Assembly: GCA_031761405.1 (NCBI GenBank)
Contig: JASEVX010000017.1
Location: 9,058,798 to 9,122,797, forward strand
DNA: 64,000 nucleotides
Direction of reading: 5' to 3'
DNA from: Serripes groenlandicus
Lineage: Eukaryota > Mollusca > Bivalvia > Cardiida > Cardiidae
The position numbers and the translations under genes are program-made. Within the stretch, counting starts at the first letter, position 1. Each line of letters starts with the position of its first letter. The notes under the pieces were generated by a model. The model made no database searches. It saw only the letters and a program-made list of their open reading frames with translations, and had not been told where the DNA came from. Of the stretch, positions 22,498 through 33,589 are shown piece by piece.

Positions 22498-25034
22498 CAA
22501 TTACCCAGTGAAACACTCTACGGGCGCTCTAATGTGTATGAGGCAATCTTAGTGAAACTTTCCTTCTGCCATTTTCCTATGGTGGTTAACATGTCCATAT
22601 AGTTTTAATAACATCCACTAAACCGTGTCTTATATATGACTCTGGACGGACGAACGGACTGAAAACACAAAATCAATGAAAACGCAATATCATTTCTTTT
22701 GAAAACAGGGTTGTAACAACAATAATACGATACACTTAGCTGCTTTCATTGGGTTTGAATGAATGTTTGAGTGTTTAATGATAAATGCAAGCATTTGAAA
22801 CACAGACAAACGGAACAAATATTCCATTTTGTAGCGAATGTCGGACTTTAAAACATTTTGTTTTCAGCAACATTTAGGAACAGAGGTGCAAAGTGTTTAT
22901 TGCTTGGCTCCCCACCAATCGCAGTCATAGTTGTCCGATGGATTTGAACAGTGCAGCTTTTAGCGAATTTAATCCAGGGAATATACCTTGAAACATTCTG
23001 TTTATTTCTGTTTTCGTCCGTGCGATCACAATCCATGCACCGTTTCTGTATTTGTCTGTCTAACTACTTATTATAAAAATTGACTTGTAACAAATATCGT
23101 GCAGAAAAATACAAACATACGTAAACACATAAACAAATAATTAAAAGGCCTCTTTTATAAGAACATTTTAATTATGAAATTAAAATGTGTTAGGGAATAT
23201 CAGAACAATCTTGTATGCATGCCAACCAAAATATCAAGTGCTACCCTTGCCCAAACCAAGAACCGTGAAACGTTGTACTCGTATAGGAGTAAAATAAAAT
23301 TGCAATTTGCACACATGAGATATCAATTCTACTTGAACTCGAGCAATCCTGCACTGAGTTAATGCAATAAAGGCAACGTTACCTACATATCGATGAACAA
23401 GCAACTTTGTGAAGAATGGATTAACTGAAGAGCAAAGAAAGGCCAATATATCAAGATCAGAGCTAAAATATGTATCATTTATCTCCCCTGCAGTTTAAGG
23501 CAAGCATGCGAAGGAGGTGAATTTACTGTACTAAAATACCTTTTCAGTTATCGTATTTAACATAGAATGCCTAGTAAGTGGAGAGATCTATGTAATAATA
23601 TGTACCAACTTCATTAATAAAGACATTGCCCTCCGATCAAAGAAATGAATAAAGAACAAAACAAAGGAAAAACAGAAATTCAATTCGGAACAATCAATAT
23701 ATGTACACACTTTTCATTATTTATCCGCATTTTCCTGATCACCATAATAAGAGTTACATACTATGCTAACTGACGAACGAATGGACGTACAGACTGACGG
23801 AATAGATCAGCTGACATAGATTTGAAATATGTTATGGACAGTTTCATTCATTCTGCGATAACTAACTTAAAGCCGTTTTCGTCCTCGTTGTCTGGTCTGT
23901 TTTTCTACTGGTTGCCAATATGACAAAACAGCACCAAAGACATCCGATATGTACATGTATATATCACATTTGGTTTGCTCCGTAAATAAGTTCTTTGACT
24001 GAGGCACTTTTTTACATTACTTAAAGGTTAGCTTTTCGTATCTAGCACGGCTGATTATCATAAGTAAGTAAATTGTTTATTATTGTGACAAGTGTTACAA
24101 AGCATTTATAATATACATTTATTCTTTAACAATTATTATCAACATCCGGCGCCAAGGGCCTATAAGTCACCAAAACATATATATTTCATAATATCATACA
24201 CATATACAAGATATATTTATACAAAAAAGTGTTGTCGGACGTGCAATTAGTCATTTAATTCGGTCGTATAAACAAATTTAGAAATCATTTAATAATAAAT
24301 AATCAAATTATCTAATATTTAAATGAAGATTTTATCTTAGAACAGAGAAGAGTAATAATTCTGTTTCACATGATCAAAACCTTAGAAATAATTGTAGGAA
24401 AAAGTGGATATAGATTTTTATAGGAAATATATCCATTCACCAAAATGCTTTCAAAAGTTGATAAAACCTGTGAAAAAATATGGAAAACCCCCATTCAAAT
24501 TGAACGTGTAATAAATAAAAAGAGTTGAAAACACTGTGGCAATAGATACAATTGACGCCTCTGCAGCTGACGACTTTAAATCTTTGTGACGAAAGGAGAA
24601 ATTGCTTAGTATGTAGCTTAACCCATTCCGACTTGCAGCAAATATGCAGCAGACGACTTTTAAGGCTTTAAGTCTTTGTAAAATATATTAAATATATTGA
24701 ATAAAAATTGAAAACATTGTGGCAAAGGAGAAATTGGTCATAATGACCGTCATTCGTCTTTCACCAATAGGTTAACAATGTTGAACATCAGCCAGATGCT
24801 TGGAAATACTTGTTTGTTGAGAGCCAGAACACATGGGGAAGTAAACCGAACGCCGTGATATGACGTTTAACACGGCGTTAAATCTTTAACAAATATTTAT
24901 TTTAACAGTACTATAACAATAATTTATTCTACTATAGCTATTTATGCTGCTGCTATTTCAACGTGTACTCGTGAGGCTATGTAAACTATGCAACTTGTAA
25001 GTGCCTGGTTTTGTTTTTCAACCCAAGGTTTGAT
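22498..25034 (+). repeat. segmental-duplication spacer, ghost unit
   Basis: Matches spacers at 35108-36440, 41773-45950 and 52568-56880: ATAGTTTTAATAACATCCAC near 22598, CAGAAATTCAATTCGGAAC at 23672, GCGCCAAGGGCCTATAAGTC at 24151 and TTATGCTGCTGCTATTTC at 24946. Includes P1-type fragments at about 24510-24775. Short ORFs differ in frame between copies and are not conserved, so no gene is called. Similarity to the gene-proximal flank stops at about 25034. Confidence 0.7.
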
Positions 25035-27339
25035 TTTTGGTAGAGTTGGATTTTGAAGTCACGTGATGTAAATGCCCCAGAACACCAATTATACCAAGTA
25101 TCAGTACGCCAACAATTAAGTGCAAATTTGTTTGACTAGTTTACGAATGCTAACAAAAGCAAACATGGAATAATTAAAAAAATATCCGACTATTCAAGCT
25201 TGCATATAAAATAACAAGTCTTATAATGTGTAAATATCATATTTGAATGTATATTATATTTGAATATTCTTACGCGAATCAACCTAAAATCTCACCACGC
25301 CCTGTTTACATTACCAAGTTAGAACCCTTTCTTCAACGCAGAACCGTTTGTTTGATTCGGACAGTTGTTGAGAACGTAATGAATGGTCTAACAATGCGAA
25401 TGTCATAGCCTTGATAAACATATGTAACTGCACGTAAACATTCTGCTAGCCTCGCATAAGGATTTACGATCCTATTTTGATGCAAAAACTGCTGTAATTA
25501 AGTTAAAAGCCACGTTAAAGGAAGGGTTTGTTTATCTGACATTGCGGCCTTGTTCCGCTACATAATTTATGAATATTCATTATTTATGGTTGGACCTGAA
25601 AAGTTATTGTGTCATTTTATTTGCCTTGATATGGCCCTGGAAAATATACATATACTGGTACCCTGCTTTTGAAAAATATTTTCGATCAGCCGGTGAAACA
25701 GCAGAGTACCACCTGAAAGTACCTTGTGATAGCGTCCATATCTCATAAAATGTCACACTTATTTTATTGCTGTTTGTCGGTAATCAAGCCAATTAATTTT
25801 TTGACTTTTTATCCGTCGAAAACAAGATCGGAGATAAGATTCATGATGACAGAACTCCGAAAATAACCTTACTTTTCTCGTCGTATGTGCTATACGATAC
25901 AGTACATTGATAGGGAAGCAGTCGGTCAGTACGCGTTGGTTTTAAGCCAATGAGAACGCAGCAAATTATTAACTGCGATAATAAAGCACACACAATTCAG
26001 TCAGTGCGAGTGTCTATTAATAGTTCTGGATTTTTCGTAAATTGATAATGGGTACGAGGTTAGACAAACTCGTAAACTGAACTTTAAATATATGAAATCG
26101 GGTTTTAATTATACATCACTTATGGTGGCGAAAGAAAAAATTCAACCCAGAGCAGGCCCTGTTGCTCGTTTCAATCGCTGTGTAGTTCTTTTGAAAATGT
26201 CAGTTTCCTTTTGTCATAATTTTAAGAAGTCTCCATCAATCTAACTCGAATGATAATCAATATATGGCGCCTTTCATCGTTGAAGGATCTGTTAGTTTGA
26301 TATTCTTAAACATGCTTCAGTGATGAGTTTGATATTCTTAAACATGTATCAGTGATGATAAGTAAATTATTGCGAAAGCATTTTTCGAGACTGCAATGTC
26401 CTTTCCCTGTTCGGCCTTCTCTGATTGCTCGATTCACATGTGTTCGCATATTCATTGTGAATTGTAAACAAACTGTAAGGGAGAGCAAAGTAGTCTCGCG
26501 AATCCTTCATTTTATATATCAATATCCACCTGTCGTTTATTAAATACTGTTGATTTACAAAGTAGGCAATTATTCTGGAACCTATTTGAATTGATATTGG
26601 TCTATCAGTGTTTCACTTTGAAAATTGCTATCAATGAGGCTCATTAAATGTACATTTTGTTATATGAGAGAGAGCCAGTACTCATGTGTGTCATTTACTG
26701 TGTTTTTTCCTAGATGTATAGTATTAGTAAAGTAACGTTGTATATAGAAAAGTGTAAAATAACATCATTGAACATTTTATATTGAAACCTGAACAGTTTT
26801 GTATGTGTCACTCATATGGAACAGGAAGGCTAATGTTGATTTATAGCAATCATTGACTTTCTGTAGTCTGGCTGTTTGCTGTTGTTGTTAATTCAAACAA
26901 AGGTTGATCAAGTCAAGGACACTGTCTGTACAAGTAGAACATTGTGCTTTAATTATTGTTTAAACTTATATAATGCAAACATAATATGCTCATGTTAGGA
27001 ATATTATGCATTCACACATACAACACATGTGCAGAAGATGATATTGAAAACAACTAGACAACATTTTGCAACTTCACATGATGTTTGAAATGCACCAATA
27101 ATAAATGCAGTATATATCAATGTTTGAAAGAATTAAACGTTCAGACTCATTTCACTTAACTGTACCACTCTCAAATACAACAAATCTGAAGCAGATGATT
27201 GTTTTAAAGTAATATGAATGAATTGAATTGAAAGCAAAAGGAGATTGTTTGTTATAAGAAACTTCTGTGTTTGGAACTATGTCTTTAAAAGACATACGGT
27301 AATCTGCTGATCAGATGTATCACATTGAACTGCAAGTTG
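25035..27339. other. unit-unique sequence; no gene recognised
   Basis: Belongs to a ~5.1-kb block (25035-30123) absent from the other units. No convincing exon or repeat family was seen, apart from P1-like traces near 27170-27200. Small ORFs (for example 26352-26543) have no recognisable feature. Confidence 0.4.
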
Positions 27340-27810
27340 ATATTGAACAAATATAGAAACTGCTCTTTTTGAAAACATAGCGACAAAAGAAGAAATTGTT
27401 CAAAAACGAGCAATTTCTCCTTTTGTCATAATGTTTTCCAATTTCAGTCATATGTTATCCATTCAATTATAGAGATTTTCTATTTTAACAAAATACGTTC
27501 AAAGTCGTCTGCTGCATAATTGTCGTGTGAGGGAAAGGGTTAATGAACAGTTACTCCTTTTATCTGGTTTCAAATTAACTTTCATTTCTGTAAACATGTG
27601 TTTACCCAGAGACATATAAACACATGTCTCTGGTTTACCTGATTATGTTCTAGAATGTAATATGTTGGAAAGAGTTGAGTTTTCAACACTAATCAGTAAT
27701 AAATGACAAAAACCTGAAAATCACCATAAAGGATCATTTTACCTTTGGTCATAAGGTTTTTGAAAGTCATCTTCTGCTATTGCATTTGACGTTTGCAGGT
27801 GGGAATTGGT
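27340..27810 (+). repeat. left arm of a 1.3-kb near-perfect palindrome
   Basis: Runs from ATATTGAACAAATATAG to GGGAATTGGT and is the reverse complement of 28201-28669 with only a few differences. Contains a P1 element (27365-27541) and the small hairpin AAACATGTGTTTACC / AAACACATGT. The near-identity means the duplication is young or is kept similar by gene conversion. Confidence 0.9.
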
Positions 27811-27833
27811 AATTAATTTACTTTATGTTTCAG

Positions 27834-28085
27834 AAAAAAGATATGCCTACGGAAAATATGATCATGACAGTTGTAGGTCAGTGTGGACTGGGCCACTAAT
27901 ACGTATATGTCGTCCCAGGGGTGGACGATAAAAAGGTCTTACTGTTAAATGACACAGGCAATTATTTCTCTGTGTCTGAAGATTTGTAAATACCACTACT
28001 CACAGATGAAATGGACTTTTGTTTTTTGAGATGTGTGAGAGAAAAGTTCATGGAACAAAACAAGGAGAGGAGGTTATTGCAATAG
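27834..28085 (+). pseudogene. exon-like relic with two in-frame TAA codons, in the palindrome loop
   Basis: After a good splice acceptor (ACTTTATGTTTCAG ending at 27833), one frame reads through 83 codons to TAG at 28083, broken only by TAA at 27897 and 27987. The text is protein-like: MPTENM, then TVVGQCGLGH, then VVPGVDDKKVLLLND, and a charged end with DEMDFCFLRC and REKFMEQNKER. GQCGLG recalls a P-loop or a tubulin/septin N-terminus, but the lysine-serine expected of a P-loop is absent, so no family is assigned. Seen: acceptor, frame and stops. Inferred: last exon of a decayed gene. A chance frame remains possible. Confidence 0.4.
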
Positions 28086-28200
28086 CCATGGACACCTAAT
28101 ATTATTGATACTACATGTCAATAGAAGAAGGCAACAGATGTGTTGATAAAAATGAAACAGATTTAAATATAACATTTTGATAATTCCTTTGATATTTAAC

Positions 28201-28669
28201 CAATTCCCACCTGCAAACGTCAAATGCAATAGCAGAAGATGACTTTCAAAAACCTTATGACCAAAGGTAAAATGATCCTTTATGGTGATTTTCAGGTTTT
28301 TGTCATTCATTACTGATTAGTGTTGAAAACTCAACTCTTTCCAACATATTACATTCTAGAACATAATCAGGTAAACCAGAGACATGTGTTTATATGTCTC
28401 TGGGTAAACACATGTTTACAGAAATGAAAGTTAATTTGAAACCAGATAAAAGGAGTAACTGTTCATTAACCCTTTCCCTCACACGACAATTATGCAGCAG
28501 ACGACTTTGAACGTATTTTGTTAAAATAGAAAATCTCTATAATTGAATGGATAACATATGACTGAAATTGGAAAACATTATGACAAAAGAAGAAATTGCT
28601 CGTTTTTGAACAATTTCTTCTTTTGTCACTATGTTTTCAAAAAGAGCAGTTTCTATATTTGTTCAATAT
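28201..28669 (-). repeat. right arm of the 1.3-kb palindrome
   Basis: Reverse complement of 27340-27810. Differences include one base in CATAGTGACAAAAG versus CATAGCGACAAAAG and one in the TTCTTC/TTCTCC run. The loop between the arms is 390 bases. Confidence 0.9.
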
Positions 28670-28749
28670 GTTTGTGAAAGTCATGTACTTCATAGGCCTC
28701 AATTAGATTGGATATGATTGGGTGGGTAAATTTTAACACTGTTTGACAG

Positions 28750-29340
28750 TTTGCCTTGATGATATTGCCATTGGCGCAGAAAGAGTTAAGTCATAAATAG
28801 CCCATTCTCAGGTGAGCGATCCTAGGCCTCATGGTCCTCTTGTTTGATATGCTAAACTGTTACTTGCAATATTATTATGTTTTTTGCATTTGCCAAACTT
28901 CTTAGAATTGTTTCTTTCCAAATTGTTCAAAGAATTATGAATAATATTCCTAATTTTGATTGCTGCTGTAACATCAGAAAGTAAGTAAAAGGAAAATATA
29001 TCCAAAATATTGTCCTTAAGCGAACTTTGGTACAAAAAAACAATGTAAAAAGCAGGAATATTTATTATAACTCTTGGCACACTACCATAATTTTGATGAA
29101 AAAAAATCTATTTTAACAATTTTCCATTTATTTTCATTTATCCAGTATATTGAACTTGTAAGATCAGAAGGCTCGTAATGAGCAGTTTCCTGTACTTTTT
29201 CCAAGCAACATACATATTGCTGGTAATGAGAAAGTCTGAAGCGTCCTATACTGTTTCCAAGCAAAGTTCAAATTGCGCGTAATGAGCATTTTGAAGTTTC
29301 CTGTACTGTTTTTTCAAGCAGAAGATACACAAAAAAATGA
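28750..29340. other. repeat fragments; no gene
   Basis: GCCATTGGCGCAGAAAGAGTTAA (P3-type end) at 28767, then TCTCAGGTGAGCGATCCTAGG and CATGGTCCTCTTG at 28808-28840, a dispersed-repeat terminus related to the one at 11960 and 42480. The remainder is AT-rich with no coding signal. Confidence 0.45.
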
Positions 29341-29344
29341 TACT

Positions 29345-29566
29345 TAACTCTTTCCCTCATATAAACGCTTTCTGACGCCTCTGAAGCAGACAGCTTTTTG
29401 AAAACATAGTGACAAAAGAAGAAATTGCTCAAAACGAGCAATTTTTCCTTTTGCCACAATGTTTTACACTTTTAGTTATAGGTTATCCTTTCAATTATGG
29501 AGATGTTCTATATAAATATGTTCAAAGTCGTCTGCTGCAGAATTGTCATATGACGGAAACGGTTAA
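29345..29566. mobile_element. P1 palindromic element, well preserved
   Basis: TTAACTCTTTCCCTCATAT to ATATGACGGAAACGGTTAA, with GACGCCTCTGAAGCAGAC, the central AAATTGCTCAAAACGAGCAATTT, and GTCGTCTGCTGCAG. Confidence 0.8.
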
Positions 29567-30123
29567 TTAGCTTGTAAATATCAAAAACTTATTCTTGGAC
29601 TATTAAGGTTACACAATCTATTTGTTGTGTACACTTCAAATATTGCTTTCCATAAGGCCTTCATAAAATTAATCCGTAAATTTTCATCCAATTATCTTTT
29701 TCAAACAAAGGCTTGTAATATCATTTTCATACACAAGAAGTATAATGCTGGCACATTGTGTTGCTACATTAAACTTCAGTAGTCAAGATACTAAATATAT
29801 GTTATTAATGTTTTTTAACTGATCACAGAAATGAATCATTTGCTCTACACTCAATTAACGTTTAAGAAACTCTTTTAGCATGAATATGTTTATGTGATGT
29901 TTGTATTGTATCATGTATCATGTGGACCAATTAATAAGGGGCTAATACATGTTAACACCACCAAGAAGAATGTGTAAACAAGGATGGTTTATTCTGGCCT
30001 CATGTGTCTATCTGTCATGTTGAATTAATTTAAATAAAAGTGTTTATATGCACTTTAGTTTTTCAGTTTTTTCTTCATCACATAACACAGCAATTCTACC
30101 TTCGGTACTTTCAGTACTTTAAT
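29567..30123. other. no gene seen
   Basis: Right end of the block that interrupts unit 1. No exon-like frame or known repeat. Confidence 0.4.
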
Positions 30124-31058
30124 TTAGTGTTAATTTTGGTTAAATATTTGGTATAGCACTTCTTTAACCAAAGCAATCAACAACTTCAGGTTATTCATTA
30201 CAATGATTGTAGAGTCAACTTCAGATTACCGATTCAAAAGATTGTCCGCTTATATATATTACGTAACCTAGGCTTAAATAAGATTCACTGTTATCATTTT
30301 TTCTTAAAACTTTCACTTTGATGTTATAGCTTAAGGACACATACAATACTCGTCAATACCCGTCAACTCGTTCTGCTGAATAAGATCTGATAGTTCCAGT
30401 TTTGATGTAGAACACGCATCATTTATTTAATTGAGATAATACAGCAATATTTACATCAATGTTGCTCAAACAGTATTCCTGTAATTATTTTTGTATTGAC
30501 GGAATCGTCTAGGTACATATATATATAATTACTCATTATTAATATATATTATTGTTAAAAGAACAATACAATTAAAAATCACTTGACCGTTCATGAAATG
30601 AAATATAAGAGACTGTCATACGTTAAGTACGTAAAACATCAACATCATAAGAATTATACACGGTTCTATAATACGGATAATTTCGTATTAAAGTATATGT
30701 TGTGTGACCTAATAGTTATTTATTTTTATTAATCTTTTCAATATTTGTACACATGCACTTTACAGAGATGTGATTAAGTAAACAGTATTGTGTTCAAGCC
30801 AAACCGGTCATAACAAACACGATATATGCACTCGTGTAATTAAAATTGCACACATCTTTCTAATATGAAATTAAAATTACCGTTTAAATATTTCTTTATA
30901 ATTGCATTTAAAAACAGAAAAGTGTGTTCAACATGATAATTGGCTTATCAGATCTTGTAGGACACGAGTTTCCGGGTAATTCTCTGTGTTCTAATGGAGC
31001 AGATCAAATGATTAAAGTTTTTGTTTAAATGATAACAATCTGGTTTACGACATTTAAG
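30124..31058 (+). promoter_or_regulatory. conserved 5' flank, gene copy 1
   Basis: About 930 bases from TTTAGTGTTAATTTTGG onward are conserved in front of all four genes (also 36414-37349, 45945-46870, 56875-57806). The most uniform block is the last ~130 bases, with GGCTTATCAGATCTTGTAGG and GAGTTTCCGGGTAATT. Whether this is functional constraint or only recent duplication cannot be told by eye. Confidence 0.55.
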
Positions 31059-31100
31059 TATAAATACGGATACTATTGTGTGTATAAATCATTCTCATTC
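31059..31100 (+). promoter_or_regulatory. TATA plus initiator core promoter, copy 1
   Basis: TATAAATA at 31059-31066; TCATTC at 31089-31094 and again at 31095-31100 fit the initiator consensus. The A at 31091 is 32 bases after the first T of the TATA box, the expected spacing. The start site is predicted. Confidence 0.65.
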
Positions 31101-31206
31101 GAGCTTTACACTGAACATCTCCTCAATTGTATTGTACATGTAGTATATTTTAAGCCTAAATATTTTATTTCTAAAATATAATCGGAGTTTAACAACAACT
31201 TACAAG
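31091..31206 (+). other. non-coding first exon and 549-nt intron donor, copy 1
   Basis: Predicted 5' UTR exon ending CTTACAAG before donor GTAAAT at 31207. The intron runs to the acceptor TTTTTTCCAG at 31755, directly before the start codon. Within the intron a ~90-bp stretch containing TTAGGAGAAAA and GCCTAAAATATT occurs twice (31313 and 31404). Confidence 0.6.
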
Positions 31207-31755
31207 GTAAATACATTTTTGATATTGTAAATTTGGCAGTAAATCTTTCCTCTGCTTGTTAGTGCCCATTGACACTAGAACTGCACACTTCGGTCGTTCA
31301 TCGTTTAATTTAGGAGAAAATGCCTAAAATATTCAAATCATGAATAACTACAAAAAATATTCGATCGTCCTAATTTAATAAAACAGAAAGAAATGCGCTA
31401 GTTTAGGAGAAAACGCCTAAAATATTAAAATCATGAAAACATATCTAAAATAACCGATCGTCTTACATGTAATATAATACAAAGAAAGAAAATCTCAAAA
31501 TATCTTAAAAATCAGATTTCTTTCGTATTCGTTGATAATTTTATATATTTGTCGTGTAATAAACCAAAGAGCAGCATACGTAGGTTTGTAGTTCATGTGT
31601 TAGCGGTTGTGCCCTTTGCTAAAGTTAAATTGTCAAACACAATAAAGCTCTTAGCATTTTGAATTAAGATTTTAAATTATTGACAGACATAAATTCACTT
31701 TTATTAATATGTTACAGAAATTCTGAATACAATATTTATTTCTCATTTTTTCCAG

Positions 31756-32808
31756 ATGAAGATACGTAATCTCGGGAAAACCAGAGTACACGTTACTTTT
31801 GGTAACACAAAACACAAACTCTACGTCACAAAGTACTCTACTTGTGATGACGTCATACAGTCCATTCTCGCCAAAGCATTGAGTCCGAACAATAAGTTGA
31901 ACACACTTGCTGTATTTGAACAAAGTGGCAGAATAGATCGAATGCTGCCAGGGAGTACACGCGTACTGAAAATAATGAGATCGTGGGGATGCGAAAGTTC
32001 AGGATTTGAATTTTTCATCAGGAGAAAATCTGCCGTATTCGAGCTGAGAGAAGAATTCCGTTCTCCACGTATCGATATCGAATCCAGTATTGATCTTTTA
32101 TATACAAACAGGTGCTCCAAGTCTGGGAGAGAAAGTAATAATCTAGACCGAAATGTCTCTGATATATTGATCTCCGAAACAACTGATATCAGCAATTCGA
32201 TTTCTTCGAGTGAAGAAATATACGAACGTTTGATTGAAACGTCTGCATGTAATAAACGTCTCCCATCGTGTGACAAGAAATCCGGGAAACATGTCATTCT
32301 TTCACGATACTTAAGTGACGTATTAAACTATAACGAGAGAAGAAAGTCCAGTTTCCTTATGAAAAGAAGAAGTGGCGACGGTACAGAAAGTCCGGTGAAG
32401 GTCGTTGAAACATCACGTGACTCAGCAGACGGGTCCTCACAGTCATTGTTGAAGGACGCTTGCAGAAAATCATGGGAGCTTGACCTTGATTCAGACACCG
32501 ATACCGACAGTGACATATTGCAACACGAGGATTCTTACATCAGGGAATCAGAAATGTCAAACGATCACAATAGTGACGATGCTGAGAGAGAAAGCCATCT
32601 TGATGTAGCGTTTCTGCAATCTGCAATGGATTCTGATAGTGATGAAGGTATTGATGTTACAAGTGTTAACTCAGGCGATCTCAATACTGCTTTTGTAGGT
32701 GACTTTAACATGAGCCTGCAAAGCCATGTTGACGCAAGTGAATCCAGCTGTGACTCTTCATTTGATCACGATATGTCTGTCTTGTCTGCCGAGAAATTAC
32801 TCAAATGA
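31756..32808 (+). CDS. RASSF9/10-like RA-domain protein, copy 1 (C-terminally truncated)
   Basis: 350 aa. Residues 10-92 form a ubiquitin-fold Ras-association domain like that of N-terminal RASSF proteins: VTFGNTKHKLYV, TCDDVIQSIL, then RMLPGSTRVLKIMRSWG matches the RASSF9/10 pattern of a leucine-proline-x-x-T-R-x-L-K-x-W-x-x-WG strand pair. The rest is Ser/Asp-rich with DSDTDTDSD and DSDSDEGID, probably disordered. ATG is chosen because it directly follows the splice acceptor, as in every copy. A 14-nt deletion relative to copy 3, after codon 348, brings in an early TGA, so about 35 residues of the conserved tail are lost; the old tail remains in the DNA to 32899. Otherwise it differs from copy 3 at only a handful of positions. 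The protein probably acts as an adaptor for a Ras-like GTPase; partner unknown. Expression is possible but the truncation may mark it as decaying. Confidence 0.75.
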   Translation: MKIRNLGKTRVHVTFGNTKHKLYVTKYSTCDDVIQSILAKALSPNNKLNTLAVFEQSGRIDRMLPGSTRVLKIMRSWGCESSGFEFFIRRKSAVFELREEFRSPRIDIESSIDLLYTNRCSKSGRESNNLDRNVSDILISETTDISNSISSSEEIYERLIETSACNKRLPSCDKKSGKHVILSRYLSDVLNYNERRKSSFLMKRRSGDGTESPVKVVETSRDSADGSSQSLLKDACRKSWELDLDSDTDTDSDILQHEDSYIRESEMSNDHNSDDAERESHLDVAFLQSAMDSDSDEGIDVTSVNSGDLNTAFVGDFNMSLQSHVDASESSCDSSFDHDMSVLSAEKLLK

Positions 32809-32909
32809 ATTTATTAAAGAACTATTTGACGGGCATCGTGATATGTCAGAAGATGAAGAAATGGACAGCTTTATGATATCGAGACTTGATTCATTTTAAG
32901 CGATATAAC

Positions 32910-32983
32910 AATAAATATTGTTATCAGGAGTGTCTACAATAAAAATGTGCTTTGTTTTAATATACTATGGAAAGATAAATAAA
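32910..32983 (+). terminator. polyadenylation signals, copy 1
   Basis: AATAAA at 32910, 32938 and 32978-32983, the last followed by a T/GT-rich stretch (TTGTATTGTTTGTTTAG). Poly(A) site predicted just after 33000. Confidence 0.6.
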
Positions 32984-33589
32984 ATTCGCAAAATGATTAT
33001 TGACTTGTATTGTTTGTTTAGAGAAAGGATCAAATAGTACGCACACGGAGGATGACAAATGAAACGACAAATGGTTATCTTTATTGATAACAAGTATGTA
33101 CATCTACCATTTGCACTATGTCCGCAGTTTCTTGAACACTGTATCAGTTACATGCCCACGCCTTGCTATTTGACGAACGAACGAATGGGCGGACAGACAG
33201 ACGGAATGGATCAGCTGACATATATTTAGAATATGCATATATATATATATATATATATAATGTATGTATATGTCTCTGGAATATGTTATGGACAGCTTCA
33301 CTCTATTGTGATCGGTAGAGCGCCTCTCTGCAAAAAACAACTCAAAACCGCTTCCGTCCTCCTGGTCTGATCAGACTCTCAACTGTTTGTCTGGTATAAA
33401 GTGTACGTATATTTAAATTTATATCACAAAGTGATAACCCGCAAAATGGTTATTTGCCAGACACACTGGTCTAAATTACTCAAAGGACGGTGTTCGTTTC
33501 TACGCCAAAACAAACAATTGGTAAAAAAACGCTTCGACCACCTTGATATACCAATTCTTAAACTAGTAATTGCACATTTTCTGATATAA
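32984..33589 (+). repeat. conserved 3' flank, copy 1
   Basis: Shared with 39190-39790, 48800-49408 and 59600-60060. Contains (TA)n at 33236-33258 and GGACAGACAGACGGAATGG. The 62-codon frame at 33401 recurs in other copies only because the DNA is duplicated. Confidence 0.65.

Noticed and set aside
33401..33589. 62-codon ORF conserved at 49219-49407
   Set aside because: Kept only by recent duplication of the 3' flank; not preserved in copy 4 and no feature in the peptide.
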